Positions 27,414-35,492 of a stretch of DNA of 64,000 nucleotides are shown piece after piece. Position 1 is the stretch's first letter. The number at the start of each line of letters is the position of its first letter. Source of the DNA: Bacteroides congonensis (lineage in GTDB: Bacteria; Bacteroidota; Bacteroidia; Bacteroidales; Bacteroidaceae). The stretch spans positions 1,093,760 to 1,157,759 of the forward strand of contig NZ_FQXY01000009.1 in NCBI RefSeq assembly GCF_900130125.1. Direction: 5' to 3'. The notes beneath the pieces are model-generated. The model saw only the letters and a list, made by a program, of their open reading frames with translations, was not told the DNA's origin and did no database searches. Made by a program: the position numbers and the translations under genes.

Positions 27414-27510
27414 TTGCTAATGCGAAGAGATTGCATTATCTTTGCATCATCTCAGCAACCATGTGTTGAAGGAGAAACGGGGGCGATATTCTTATCGCTC
27501 CTTGCTTTTT
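27414..27510 (+). ncRNA. candidate short RNA or orphan leader, opposite to the restriction operon
   Basis: TTG (27414-27416), a 20-nt gap and TATCTTTG (27437-27444) form a good Bacteroides promoter. A hairpin GGGGCGAT/ATCGCTCC (27480-27501) followed by TTGCTTTTT makes a terminator, so a transcript of about 60 nt (27451-27510) is expected. It encodes no sizeable ORF and overlaps the 3' end of the minus-strand gene 27492-27989. It may be an antisense or regulatory RNA, or the leader of a lost gene. Confidence 0.45.
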
Positions 27511-27989
27511 ATATAGGCTTCATATTCTTTCAACAGCTTTTCCTTTCGCGACTTATAGGTTACCAAGTAAGCAGTCCAAGGCAAAATATAGTCCTTTGCT
27601 TTTCGCAATACTACCAAATAGTTCTCATTTTCATGAAAAATAAGAATATTAGTCTTGTTTCCACGAGTGTTCTCCCAGACCTTCAGATAAGGATGTTCTG
27701 ACAGGTTTATCATTGGAGCCGGCCATTTGATTCTTTCCATACGCCGCAAATCGGGTTCTCTGGTAGCTTCATCTTCGCCTTCAGAAGTCATATGCCAAAA
27801 AGTTGCTTCCTTATCTTGCGATAGTGGATATTTCTTTAATCCCAACCTCATTCCTCTAAACACAGGACGTTTGGCAATAAAATCTTGCTTGAAGCACTCA
27901 TAGACTGCCTCAAGATATGTATGAAAATCTCCACCAAATTCACTTAATTCAATTAAATCCGGCAGAGTGAAGTATTCATTATTCCCCAT
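27492..27989 (-). CDS. protein of unknown function, possibly BECR-fold (phage-type) nuclease
   Basis: 165 aa from ATG at 27989 (MGNNEYFTLPDLIEL). A start 39 bp upstream would deepen the overlap with the DUF3800 gene from 11 to 50 bp. The C-terminal half has NYLVVLRKAKDYILPWTAYL followed by KSRKEKLLKEYEAYIKSK. The pattern VVLRxRxDYxLxWTAYxV with a basic tail recalls small RNase-like domains of the BECR group (RelE/EndoU/colicin-like), and HMTSEG near residue 80 adds a possible His. This is memory-based and weak. Overlap with DUF3800 suggests translational coupling and a shared role, perhaps effector and partner. Confidence 0.55.
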   Translation of the reverse strand: MGNNEYFTLPDLIELSEFGGDFHTYLEAVYECFKQDFIAKRPVFRGMRLGLKKYPLSQDKEATFWHMTSEGEDEATREPDLRRMERIKWPAPMINLSEHPYLKVWENTRGNKTNILIFHENENYLVVLRKAKDYILPWTAYLVTYKSRKEKLLKEYEAYIKSKER

Positions 27990-28686
27990 ATCCGCTTCTC
28001 CAAACAAAGATATTAAATTTATCCTCACGGTAGAGAGTACTGGCCATTAGATTATAACCACTTCTTTCTTTAATACGTTCTATCAATTTCAATTTAGCCA
28101 CGCTGGTGTTTTTCCCTCTATGAACATAGGATAATGCACCTATAAGCAAATCAGCCAGTGCAACCAACTCAACTTCTTCAGAACGAACTTGCTGCACCTT
28201 ACGTATCAAGTTTCTATTAAAGTCATAATGATTGTTACATAGAACTTCGTGCAGCTTTTCTACCTTACGTTGACCTCTTGTATCCTTTATATCTATGTAG
28301 ATATTATACTCACAGTCAGGTTCAAATAAAGTCTTGAGCATATTGAAGTACATCTTATAATAGAAATCATCATGGGTTTGGCTAAACAAATCATGCTTTA
28401 ATTCCTGTTTGTTTGGAATAACCAATACACGAAAATGAAGGTCACTATTATCAAAAAAATAATTGACAATATCCATATAAAAGTATAGTTGCCCTGGAGA
28501 AACCTTATTCCATTTAATTTCAAAGCTTTTGCTTAAACCATGTTCTTTCTTTATTTCACGTATGCGATGGAATATTTCATCTTTCTTATTCTGAAGGCAC
28601 CATATGCCACCTATTGTCATTGCGTTTTCGCCATCATGCTCCAAATGACAACTTTCATCGCAATAAATATTATATAATTGTCCCAT
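27979..28686 (-). CDS. DUF3800-family protein
   Basis: 235 aa. Conserved acidic motifs of the family: YNIYCDESCH at the N terminus, YIDIKDTRG in the middle, and VELVALADLLIGALSY near residue 190, which together suggest an RNase H-like metal-dependent active site. No activity is firmly known for the family, but members are often found with restriction and other defence genes. It begins 12 bp after the hsdM stop and overlaps the next gene by 11 bp, so it is probably transcribed with hsdR and hsdM. Its place between hsdM and hsdS breaks the usual RMS order and marks an insertion of defence cargo. Confidence 0.8.
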   Translation of the reverse strand: MGQLYNIYCDESCHLEHDGENAMTIGGIWCLQNKKDEIFHRIREIKKEHGLSKSFEIKWNKVSPGQLYFYMDIVNYFFDNSDLHFRVLVIPNKQELKHDLFSQTHDDFYYKMYFNMLKTLFEPDCEYNIYIDIKDTRGQRKVEKLHEVLCNNHYDFNRNLIRKVQQVRSEEVELVALADLLIGALSYVHRGKNTSVAKLKLIERIKERSGYNLMASTLYREDKFNIFVWRSGYGE

Positions 28687-28698
28687 GTCTGTGCAATT

Positions 28699-30342
28699 TT
28701 AGTTATTAAACGTCAAACTGTCAAACTGCTTCATTATCTCAGTTTCCAAACGGTGGCTTTCCTCAAACTGTTGCATAAGGGTATTTTTGTATTTTGCCAT
28801 ACGCTGGTTAAACTCTTCTTCGGTTATATCTACATAATCAATCTTGATGTCAAAATATTGTCCGGCAGAAAGAGAGTATCCTTTTTCCTTTATCTCATCG
28901 TAAGAAACAGCCACGGAAAAATCTTCCACAGCTTCCTTTCGCTGGAATGTACCGACAATCTTTTCTATCTCATCATCATTCAGTCGTACTTTTTTCAATC
29001 CGTTGGCATCCTTGTATTCCTCACCCAATTTGCTGGCATCAATCAAAATCACCTTTTCGGCAGTAGCAGATTTATCAAAAAACAATACACTGACATTTGT
29101 GCCTGTATTGGCGAATACATTACTTGGCATGGAAACACAACCGAATACAACTTTGTCATCTACTATCTTATGAAGAATTTTGTTCTCGATACCACTTTTA
29201 GCTGTAATAAAACCTGTCGGGATAACAATCGCTCCCTTTCCTGCTTTTTTCAACGAATTGATAACGTGCTGGATAAAACAGGTGTATATTGCCATTGACT
29301 CTTTCTTTTTGGCTGGCACATTGGGAACTCCCGCCCAAAAACGGGCAGGCATAGCAGCTATCTTCTCTCTGGTATCGGAAAAGTCCATCTTGAAAGGCGG
29401 ATTACTTACCACAAAATCAAATTGGCGCAACTGTTGTCCGTCATCGCTCTTATGATAGGGGCTTACAAGTGTGTCACCTTGAATGGCATTATCAAGTGAA
29501 GATACAAGACCATTGAGCAACAGATTAAGTTTCAACATTTTGTTGCTTCGCTGGGAAATATCTTGCGAGAAGATGGTACAACGGTCTTCTCCTATTTGAT
29601 GACTGAGTGCCATCAGAAGTGTACCAGTTCCTGCCGATGGGTCATAACATTCCATGCTATGCAAATCGGCATTATCCCCCACTAACAGACGAGCCATAAT
29701 CGTCGCTATGGCATGAGGCGTATAATACTCCGCATATTTTCCTCCTCCGGCAGTATTATAGTCCTTAATCAAATACTCAAAGATACTGGAGAAAAAATCG
29801 TAGTTTTGTGCAAACGCCTCTTCAAATGAGAAGTTCACCAACTTATCGACCAATGCTCGGGCAAATGGCGCACGTTGTGCCGTATCGGTCACAAATGGAG
29901 TCAAAGCCTCAAACAAAGGTATTTTTGTGTTGGCTGTGGTCTGTGTGGAAAATATATCCGCATTTTGTTCCGCTATGTCTGTCATAGTGGAATCGAAAAT
30001 GGTATCAAAATCCCCCTTCCCCTGTTGATTCCAAAGATTGGCTATCAGGTGATAAGGTTCAAGCATCGGAACATCTGGAGAGATGGCACTCTGAATAAGC
30101 ATACGTTCATCATCAGAAAGGTTCTCATATGCGGTTTCCCACTTTGCATCCCCCGTCAGTTTCTTGGCAATATCGCTTTTCGCATTCTTCAGTTCATAAC
30201 CAAACTTGTCATTCAAGAACTTGTAGAGAAATACTTGGGTGATAATTTTATATTCGTTACCATCGTTACCCATACCGTATGACTGGCAGGTGGCTTTAAG
30301 ACCGTCGATGAGCTTTAATGTTTTTTCTTTAATATCTGACAT
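28699..30342 (-). CDS. hsdM: type I restriction-modification N-6 adenine methyltransferase subunit
   Basis: 547 aa. N-terminal helical HsdM_N region (about 1-150, LIDGLKATCQSYGMGNDGNE), then the methylase domain with the SAM-binding YDPSAGTGTLLMALSH at about 235 and the catalytic NPPF in FDFVVSNPPFKMDFSD at about 315. The target base should be adenine at N6. It follows hsdR by 5 bp and forms the core enzyme with HsdS. Complete, with no lesions seen. Confidence 0.96.
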   Translation of the reverse strand: MSDIKEKTLKLIDGLKATCQSYGMGNDGNEYKIITQVFLYKFLNDKFGYELKNAKSDIAKKLTGDAKWETAYENLSDDERMLIQSAISPDVPMLEPYHLIANLWNQQGKGDFDTIFDSTMTDIAEQNADIFSTQTTANTKIPLFEALTPFVTDTAQRAPFARALVDKLVNFSFEEAFAQNYDFFSSIFEYLIKDYNTAGGGKYAEYYTPHAIATIMARLLVGDNADLHSMECYDPSAGTGTLLMALSHQIGEDRCTIFSQDISQRSNKMLKLNLLLNGLVSSLDNAIQGDTLVSPYHKSDDGQQLRQFDFVVSNPPFKMDFSDTREKIAAMPARFWAGVPNVPAKKKESMAIYTCFIQHVINSLKKAGKGAIVIPTGFITAKSGIENKILHKIVDDKVVFGCVSMPSNVFANTGTNVSVLFFDKSATAEKVILIDASKLGEEYKDANGLKKVRLNDDEIEKIVGTFQRKEAVEDFSVAVSYDEIKEKGYSLSAGQYFDIKIDYVDITEEEFNQRMAKYKNTLMQQFEESHRLETEIMKQFDSLTFNN

Positions 30343-30347
30343 AATCT

Positions 30348-33300
30348 TTATGCAATGCCGTAAGTGGCGTTATATTGGTTGATATACTGTTGTGAAATAC
30401 GTGTTTGGATAAATTTGTAATCGTCCATTTCCGGTTTAATCTGTGGGAAATGATACAAGCATCCATTGATAAGAGCCATCACCGTACGATTAAAATATGC
30501 ATCTTTTTTTAGAATATCGTTACGATCATAGACTTTGGCATCCACATCTTCTTTTATGATATTAAGAATGGCTGCAATCTCTTCGTCAAGGAAAGAAAAC
30601 ATCGGCTTTTGTCCTTTCCCCTCCCTCTGTTTATTTACTTCTCGGATGCGTTTGTGTACACGGGCAAATTTTTCATCGCCCTTATACTTTTTCATCAATG
30701 CATTATTCCGTTTTTGTAGGTCTTGCAGACGAACTATAATTTCATCCAATGCTTGCGTTTCCTCATTGAACTTGGCTATGGAATCAATCACAAATCCGTG
30801 TTCTTTAAACCGCTCCATAAAAGCATCACGCAACGAAATGAACTCAGGATCGTCTTGGTCGAAGTTCTGCGTAAATGAAGTAATGGTTCGTTGCCATTTT
30901 TCTTTGATTGCCTCTTTTCCGCCTACTATGCGTAATTCTTCCTGTCCTATTTTGGAAAAAGTGAACTCAATATCCATCATCGCCTCATTGATAAGCATTT
31001 TAGTCTCATCACCTACGCTAAAAGCCTCCTTTTGGTTAATGATACCAATACGCCTTTGCACCTCGGACAGCAGTTGTGGCAGTTTGGTAATTTCAAGTTT
31101 GGCAAACTGCTCTTTCATTTCCTCGTCGCCAAAAGTACGCACAATATTAGCCATGTTCTTAGCTGCCTCTAACGCCTGTTTTAGGTCGAGAAGTACAGCC
31201 TTATCTTCCTCCGTTGAGATTTCAGAGGAAAACTCTTCTGCATTGTCATAAGAATAATCAAAAAGAGTCTGACGCACCTGTTTCATTTGCTTCAAAATCT
31301 CTTCTTTGTCCTCTATGACTTGAGTAAATGTATCGGTAACAGCCTCTTCCCCAGTCTCGTCCACATCGTTAAAGCGGTTCAACTCTTGCAAATATGCCTC
31401 ATTTGTTTCCTGAAAATTGCGTTTGATATCGGCAAAGTCAATGACAAAACCGTAACGCATTCCCGGATAAGGACGATTTACACGAGTAATAGCTTGAAGC
31501 AAATTATGATCTTTCAATTTACGACCAAAATATAAACGCTTCAAGCGAGGTGCATCAAAACCAGTCAGAAGCATATTGAAGACAATGAGAATATCCACCG
31601 TCATATTCTTCTTGAAGTCCTTGACTATTTGCTTTCTCGTCTCTTTGTCATCCGTATCATGAAGAATGATTCCGGCTTTCAATGGTCTGTACTTTGATTT
31701 GTAATCCACCGCTGGTTCACCTACGACATATGAACCATCAGGAAGTTTAATCTTGATGGGCTTCGGTTGATATTTTTGCCATTCCTCTTGAAATACCTCG
31801 TAAAGCTGTCGTGCTTGTTCGCTGGTCTCGCAAATAACCATACCGCCTAAAGTATCATCTCCTTGTATCTTTCGGAATTCTTTTAAGTCCGTCATGATAT
31901 AACGAGCCAACTCGCTTACATAACTCGGATGCTCTATGATTTCCGATTTGCGGATGTCTTTCTTCTGTACTAATGTCTCTAATTTGTCGTACATATCCGA
32001 AAGACGTTCTTTATAGGATGTTTCAATATCTTCACGAATGATTTTCAGCGTATAACCGTCCGCAATGGACTTATCGTAATAATAAGTGTGTAGATAACTT
32101 CCGAACACTTTACAACTGGCACGTTCTTCCTTCAATAGCGGAGTACCTGTAAGTGCAATTTTGATTGCATCAGTGTCCGCATCAAACAGATTGGCAAGGA
32201 AACAGCCACCGGGTTTATACCCACGATGCGCCTCGTCAAGAATAAAGATACGCTGAAGGTTGGTTGCATAGTCGTTGATGCGCACTTTTTCCTTGTCCTC
32301 CGCAAAGCGTTGTATATTTACTACCGTAATTTCAGCCTGACCGCTTATACCCTGCTGTGCTTGATTACTACGGAATTGCGCCATTAATTCCGCTCTTGAA
32401 TTGGCTGTTGATACCACCAATCCACGAGCTTCAAACTCCTGTGTGGCTTGTTCCAACAAATCAAGGCGGTCAACTATGAAATAGAATTTAGCCACCTTCT
32501 TCTGTTTGGAATAGAAATCGTTGAGAATATAGGTCAGATAATAGGATAGGGCTGTTTTACCACTACCTTGCGTATGCCATACAACACCTGATTTTAGTCC
32601 TTCAGCCAGTTTCTTACGAATGGCCAATGACGCAAACAATTGTTGGTAACGCATAATATGTTTTTGGTCGGTGGATTCAATCTTTCCATCCACCTCTCGT
32701 TCCATTCTAACGTATGCTATACCATATTTAATAATATACAGCAACCGTTCTGGCGAACACATGGAAGTCAGTATCCTATTAGTAGGCGTATTGAAATCAA
32801 GATTGGTTTGATATTCCGGGCTTGTATGAATGACTTGGCAATTATAATCTGATAATATCTGCTTTTCCGCTGCCTTGTCAATGTCCTTATACGGATAATC
32901 ACGATGAAAAGGTGCTATCTTTTGTGCAGACAGATTTTCTTCACGGAAACAGTTAAAGGGAGAATATGAGCGTGCTCCAGTACAATAGAAAGCCCCTTGT
33001 ATGGGTACAATACCACCAAGTGCATCATATTCCATATTGTTACTGAATATCATTAACTGCGTGATATTGATGAAACGACGAAACTTCTTATTGGGGAAAC
33101 GTTCTTTGTTCATTCGTGCGCTCTCCGCCAACATTCCACCATGATTGTTTGGCTTCTTCACTTCTACAAAGCAAAGTGGCAAACCATTCACAAACAAAGT
33201 AATGTCAGGTCGAAACTCATCTTGTCCGTTCTTACAAGTAAACTCGGCTGTAAAATGGAATGTATTGTTTCCGACATTTTCGAAGTCAACTAATTTCACA

Positions 33301-33578
33301 GGAGATACGGCTTTCAGACGATTATAAAAGCCACGACCGAGGTTATCATCATTCAGTTCCTTACGAATATCTTTCAAGACTTGAAGATATTCACCCTCAT
33401 GCTCAGGATTCAGCCTTTTGAACTGTTGCTCAAAAATTGACAATAGAATATTCGTATCACCATCATAGACGGTACCATTCTTGTCTTCGCTCAATTTACC
33501 GAAGTAAGTATATCCTATTCGGGTAAGATGAACCATTGCAGGCATCTGTACCCGTGTCGCTTCCGAGAATTGTTTCAT
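30348..33578 (-). CDS. hsdR: type I restriction endonuclease subunit R
   Basis: 1076 aa, normal length. N-terminal nuclease with RPDITLFVNGLPLCFVEVKK (D...ExK, about residues 120-140). SF2 translocase: Walker A HTQGSGKTALSYYL at about 338, DEAH box IFILDEAHRGY, motif III ALTGTPLL, and motif VI ITRVNRPYPGMRYG. A long helical C-terminal part binds the methylase complex. It cuts DNA lacking the methylation set by the current HsdS. It is the first enzyme gene of the operon, 1 bp after the XRE-type regulator stop. Complete. Confidence 0.96.
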   Translation of the reverse strand: MKQFSEATRVQMPAMVHLTRIGYTYFGKLSEDKNGTVYDGDTNILLSIFEQQFKRLNPEHEGEYLQVLKDIRKELNDDNLGRGFYNRLKAVSPVKLVDFENVGNNTFHFTAEFTCKNGQDEFRPDITLFVNGLPLCFVEVKKPNNHGGMLAESARMNKERFPNKKFRRFINITQLMIFSNNMEYDALGGIVPIQGAFYCTGARSYSPFNCFREENLSAQKIAPFHRDYPYKDIDKAAEKQILSDYNCQVIHTSPEYQTNLDFNTPTNRILTSMCSPERLLYIIKYGIAYVRMEREVDGKIESTDQKHIMRYQQLFASLAIRKKLAEGLKSGVVWHTQGSGKTALSYYLTYILNDFYSKQKKVAKFYFIVDRLDLLEQATQEFEARGLVVSTANSRAELMAQFRSNQAQQGISGQAEITVVNIQRFAEDKEKVRINDYATNLQRIFILDEAHRGYKPGGCFLANLFDADTDAIKIALTGTPLLKEERASCKVFGSYLHTYYYDKSIADGYTLKIIREDIETSYKERLSDMYDKLETLVQKKDIRKSEIIEHPSYVSELARYIMTDLKEFRKIQGDDTLGGMVICETSEQARQLYEVFQEEWQKYQPKPIKIKLPDGSYVVGEPAVDYKSKYRPLKAGIILHDTDDKETRKQIVKDFKKNMTVDILIVFNMLLTGFDAPRLKRLYFGRKLKDHNLLQAITRVNRPYPGMRYGFVIDFADIKRNFQETNEAYLQELNRFNDVDETGEEAVTDTFTQVIEDKEEILKQMKQVRQTLFDYSYDNAEEFSSEISTEEDKAVLLDLKQALEAAKNMANIVRTFGDEEMKEQFAKLEITKLPQLLSEVQRRIGIINQKEAFSVGDETKMLINEAMMDIEFTFSKIGQEELRIVGGKEAIKEKWQRTITSFTQNFDQDDPEFISLRDAFMERFKEHGFVIDSIAKFNEETQALDEIIVRLQDLQKRNNALMKKYKGDEKFARVHKRIREVNKQREGKGQKPMFSFLDEEIAAILNIIKEDVDAKVYDRNDILKKDAYFNRTVMALINGCLYHFPQIKPEMDDYKFIQTRISQQYINQYNATYGIA

Positions 33579-33579
33579 G

Positions 33580-33783
33580 TCACCTATCCTTTTTGTCGGT
33601 TATCAAGTCCTTCAAATCTACTTGAAGTATCTCTGCTATCTGTTGCAAGGTCTCCAAATTAGGCTGAATCCGATTACAAGCATAGGCATTTACCATACTA
33701 AAGCTCTTATCGAGTTTCTTTGCCAACCATGTTTGAGAAATGCCTTTTTCCAAAAGAACAGCCTTTATTCTATTCAATTTCAT
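33580..33783 (-). CDS. XRE-family transcriptional regulator of the restriction operon
   Basis: 67 aa from ATG at 33783 (MKLNRIKAVLLEKGISQTWL). A 16-residue longer frame exists but starts within the promoter region. The helix-turn-helix is ISQTWLAKKLDKSFSMVNAY. It is one base upstream of hsdR and in the same transcript, so it most likely times or limits restriction expression, as C-proteins do in other systems; that role is inferred. Confidence 0.88.
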   Translation of the reverse strand: MKLNRIKAVLLEKGISQTWLAKKLDKSFSMVNAYACNRIQPNLETLQQIAEILQVDLKDLITDKKDR

Positions 33784-33805
33784 TCTTTGATATGATTTTA
33801 TAGTG

Positions 33806-33813
33806 CAAATATA
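33806..33813 (-). promoter_or_regulatory. -7 element of the restriction operon promoter
   Basis: Minus strand TATATTTG, an exact TAnnTTTG match, 22 bp before the regulator ATG. A TTG about 15 nt further upstream and a partly symmetric GAATATAATTC between them could be the -33 motif and an autoregulatory operator. Confidence 0.65.
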
Positions 33814-33869
33814 GTGAATTATATTCGACAATAACGTTTACAACGTATCGAATTCATCTTCAATAGTGA

Positions 33870-33989
33870 AACTTTTGGATGTTTCAGAAGCGAATGGAGA
33901 ATTTGTTCGGAGTGTATATACTAACTATCAACTGCCATCTTGGACAGATTTATGAATCAGGCCAGCTTACCAAAGAGGCAACTATCTGA
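33870..33989 (+). pseudogene. RhuM-family gene fragment
   Basis: Frame reads NFWMFQKRMENLFGVYILTI, then NCHLGQIYESGQLTKEATI before TGA. This matches the N-terminal pattern of RhuM proteins (W-TQ-x-M-AELFGV...TI..HL..IF..GEL..E). Family-like residues continue past the stop (EIGIVRSYIEF). It has no start and no rest of the gene, so it is a relic, at the right border of the restriction island. Confidence 0.5.
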
Positions 33990-34009
33990 GAAATTGGAAT
34001 AGTACGGAG

Positions 34010-34028
34010 TTATATCGAATTCACATTA
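34010..34028 (+). repeat. 19-bp copy of the end of the 208-bp palindromic element
   Basis: TTATATCGAATTCACATTA is identical to 16026-16044 and in the same orientation. No second end was found here, so it is a solitary end or a recombination scar next to the rhuM fragment. Confidence 0.65.
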
Positions 34029-34035
34029 TTAAATA

Positions 34036-34120
34036 GAAAAAGCCCCGCTTTGCGAGGGCTAAAGCTTAGCTTTACATCTTCTAAAGCTAAGCTTTAAGCT
34101 ATACAAAACGGAGCTTTTTC
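34036..34120 (-). terminator. long inverted repeat, terminator of the 34-46 kb operon
   Basis: Inner arms TAAAGCTTAGCTTTA (34060-34074) and TAAAGCTAAGCTTTA (34082-34096) are perfect. The outer arms GAAAAAGCCCCG and CGGAGCTTTTTC also pair. On the minus strand it lies 37 bp after the last stop of the operon and has a T-run, so it fits a strong, possibly bidirectional, terminator. Confidence 0.65.
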
Positions 34121-34156
34121 AGTTCATCCTAAAAAGTAAGGATGGAGTAGAAAATA

Positions 34157-35449
34157 TTATTCGTAAGTAAGTGTTATAGTAGTTGGAAATACAGAAAAAT
34201 CTTCCGCTGCATCCATTGATACAGAAGTTAAATATCCTTTCTCATCCAATTTACATTTCAATATATGCTCCATTTCAGATGAATCCGTAAAACTCTTCAA
34301 AAGATTCATACTCTTCGCACCTGAAAGTCCTAAAAGTTCGGCATAGAAAATTTCCATATTACTATCACCTGACAATATATATGAGAGACACTTAGCAATA
34401 TCAATTCCCTTAACTTTCTGATTTTCATCATAAATATATGAATCATCTCCCACTTTAACAGCATTATCCTTCTGCCATTCCAAAGCCAATGCAACTTTTG
34501 AATTGCTAACTCGTTTTATCTCCACTAATTTATTATCAGTATAGTTCCAAGCATACTCTCTATTATCCAACTCCACATCCTTATGCTTGATTACACAATT
34601 GCCTTCTACATATAAATTAAACGGATAATATTTCTTATCATCCTGTCCGGTCACAGCCAAAATCTCACCATTAGAATAAGTAAAATTATACCACACATCG
34701 TTTCCCGCTTCGTCCTTACTGATTTTTTCAACCTGTCCTTGTGCATTATACTTCAAATAATAAGGAATTTCCGTTATTCCCATATCGAAAGCGCTATAAT
34801 CCACAACTACCTCCATAGACTTCAATCTGCGTTCCTTCACAAGGGCAACTTCTCCTAATATCCATTCACCGCCATTCTGAGCCAAAACCAAGCTATATGC
34901 ACCTTCAGCAACAATAGAAGGAACATCACATACCAATCCGTTATTACGGTCTGTGATAGTCAGTTCAGTCTTAACAGTCGTATCATCAGCTTTCACCAAA
35001 TAAATCTTGCATGCGACATCGAAATTGTTTCCTCCAATAGACAGTGCCTTACCCACATAAGCCTCTTCCGGAACAGTCAGACCGATAATCGGAAGTGCGG
35101 CAGGAGTCAGTTTTATTTTGCCTAATTCCCACACTCCATTCTGTGACAATACCAACGTATAATCACCTGCCTGTACAGACATCGGTATAATAAAACTAAC
35201 TCCGGAAGCGCTAAATGTCGGACTTGCAATGGCAATTTCCACATTATCTGCCCCCTTCAATGATAACTTGGCAAGAGAAGCATCAAATCCTGTACCTCTC
35301 ACTAATACTTCTGTACCAATCTCAGCCTCAACTGGTACTGAACAATTTGTAATCGGATTACTTTGTGGATTTTCATCGTCATCACTCGAACAAGCCATGA
35401 ATACGCCTACCGCGCATATCATCAGCATCATAAACCAAATCTTTTTCAT
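34157..35449 (-). CDS. lipoprotein with two IPT/TIG-like domains and a YD-like C-terminal part
   Basis: 430 aa. Signal ending VGVFMAC with SSDDDE after the cysteine, typical of surface lipoproteins in Bacteroides. Residues about 35-120 and 125-205 are two similar beta domains (EIGTEVLVRGTGFD and YVGKALSIGGNNFD), as in IPT/TIG folds. The C-terminal half has strands such as YYLKYNAQGQVEKISKDEAG and FTYSNGEILAVTG, similar to DUF4595-like repeats. It is the last gene of the sigma/FecR-controlled uptake operon and could be the surface ligand-binding partner of the SusCD pair. Ligand unknown. Confidence 0.75.
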   Translation of the reverse strand: MKKIWFMMLMICAVGVFMACSSDDDENPQSNPITNCSVPVEAEIGTEVLVRGTGFDASLAKLSLKGADNVEIAIASPTFSASGVSFIIPMSVQAGDYTLVLSQNGVWELGKIKLTPAALPIIGLTVPEEAYVGKALSIGGNNFDVACKIYLVKADDTTVKTELTITDRNNGLVCDVPSIVAEGAYSLVLAQNGGEWILGEVALVKERRLKSMEVVVDYSAFDMGITEIPYYLKYNAQGQVEKISKDEAGNDVWYNFTYSNGEILAVTGQDDKKYYPFNLYVEGNCVIKHKDVELDNREYAWNYTDNKLVEIKRVSNSKVALALEWQKDNAVKVGDDSYIYDENQKVKGIDIAKCLSYILSGDSNMEIFYAELLGLSGAKSMNLLKSFTDSSEMEHILKCKLDEKGYLTSVSMDAAEDFSVFPTTITLTYE

Positions 35450-35492
35450 AATCGAATCGTTTTTAAGTTATTAATAATTTATAAAGTTGTAT

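Noticed and set aside
30535..31251. 238-codon plus-strand frame antisense to hsdR
   Set aside because: Serine-rich shadow of the hsdR codons with no family features or promoter.
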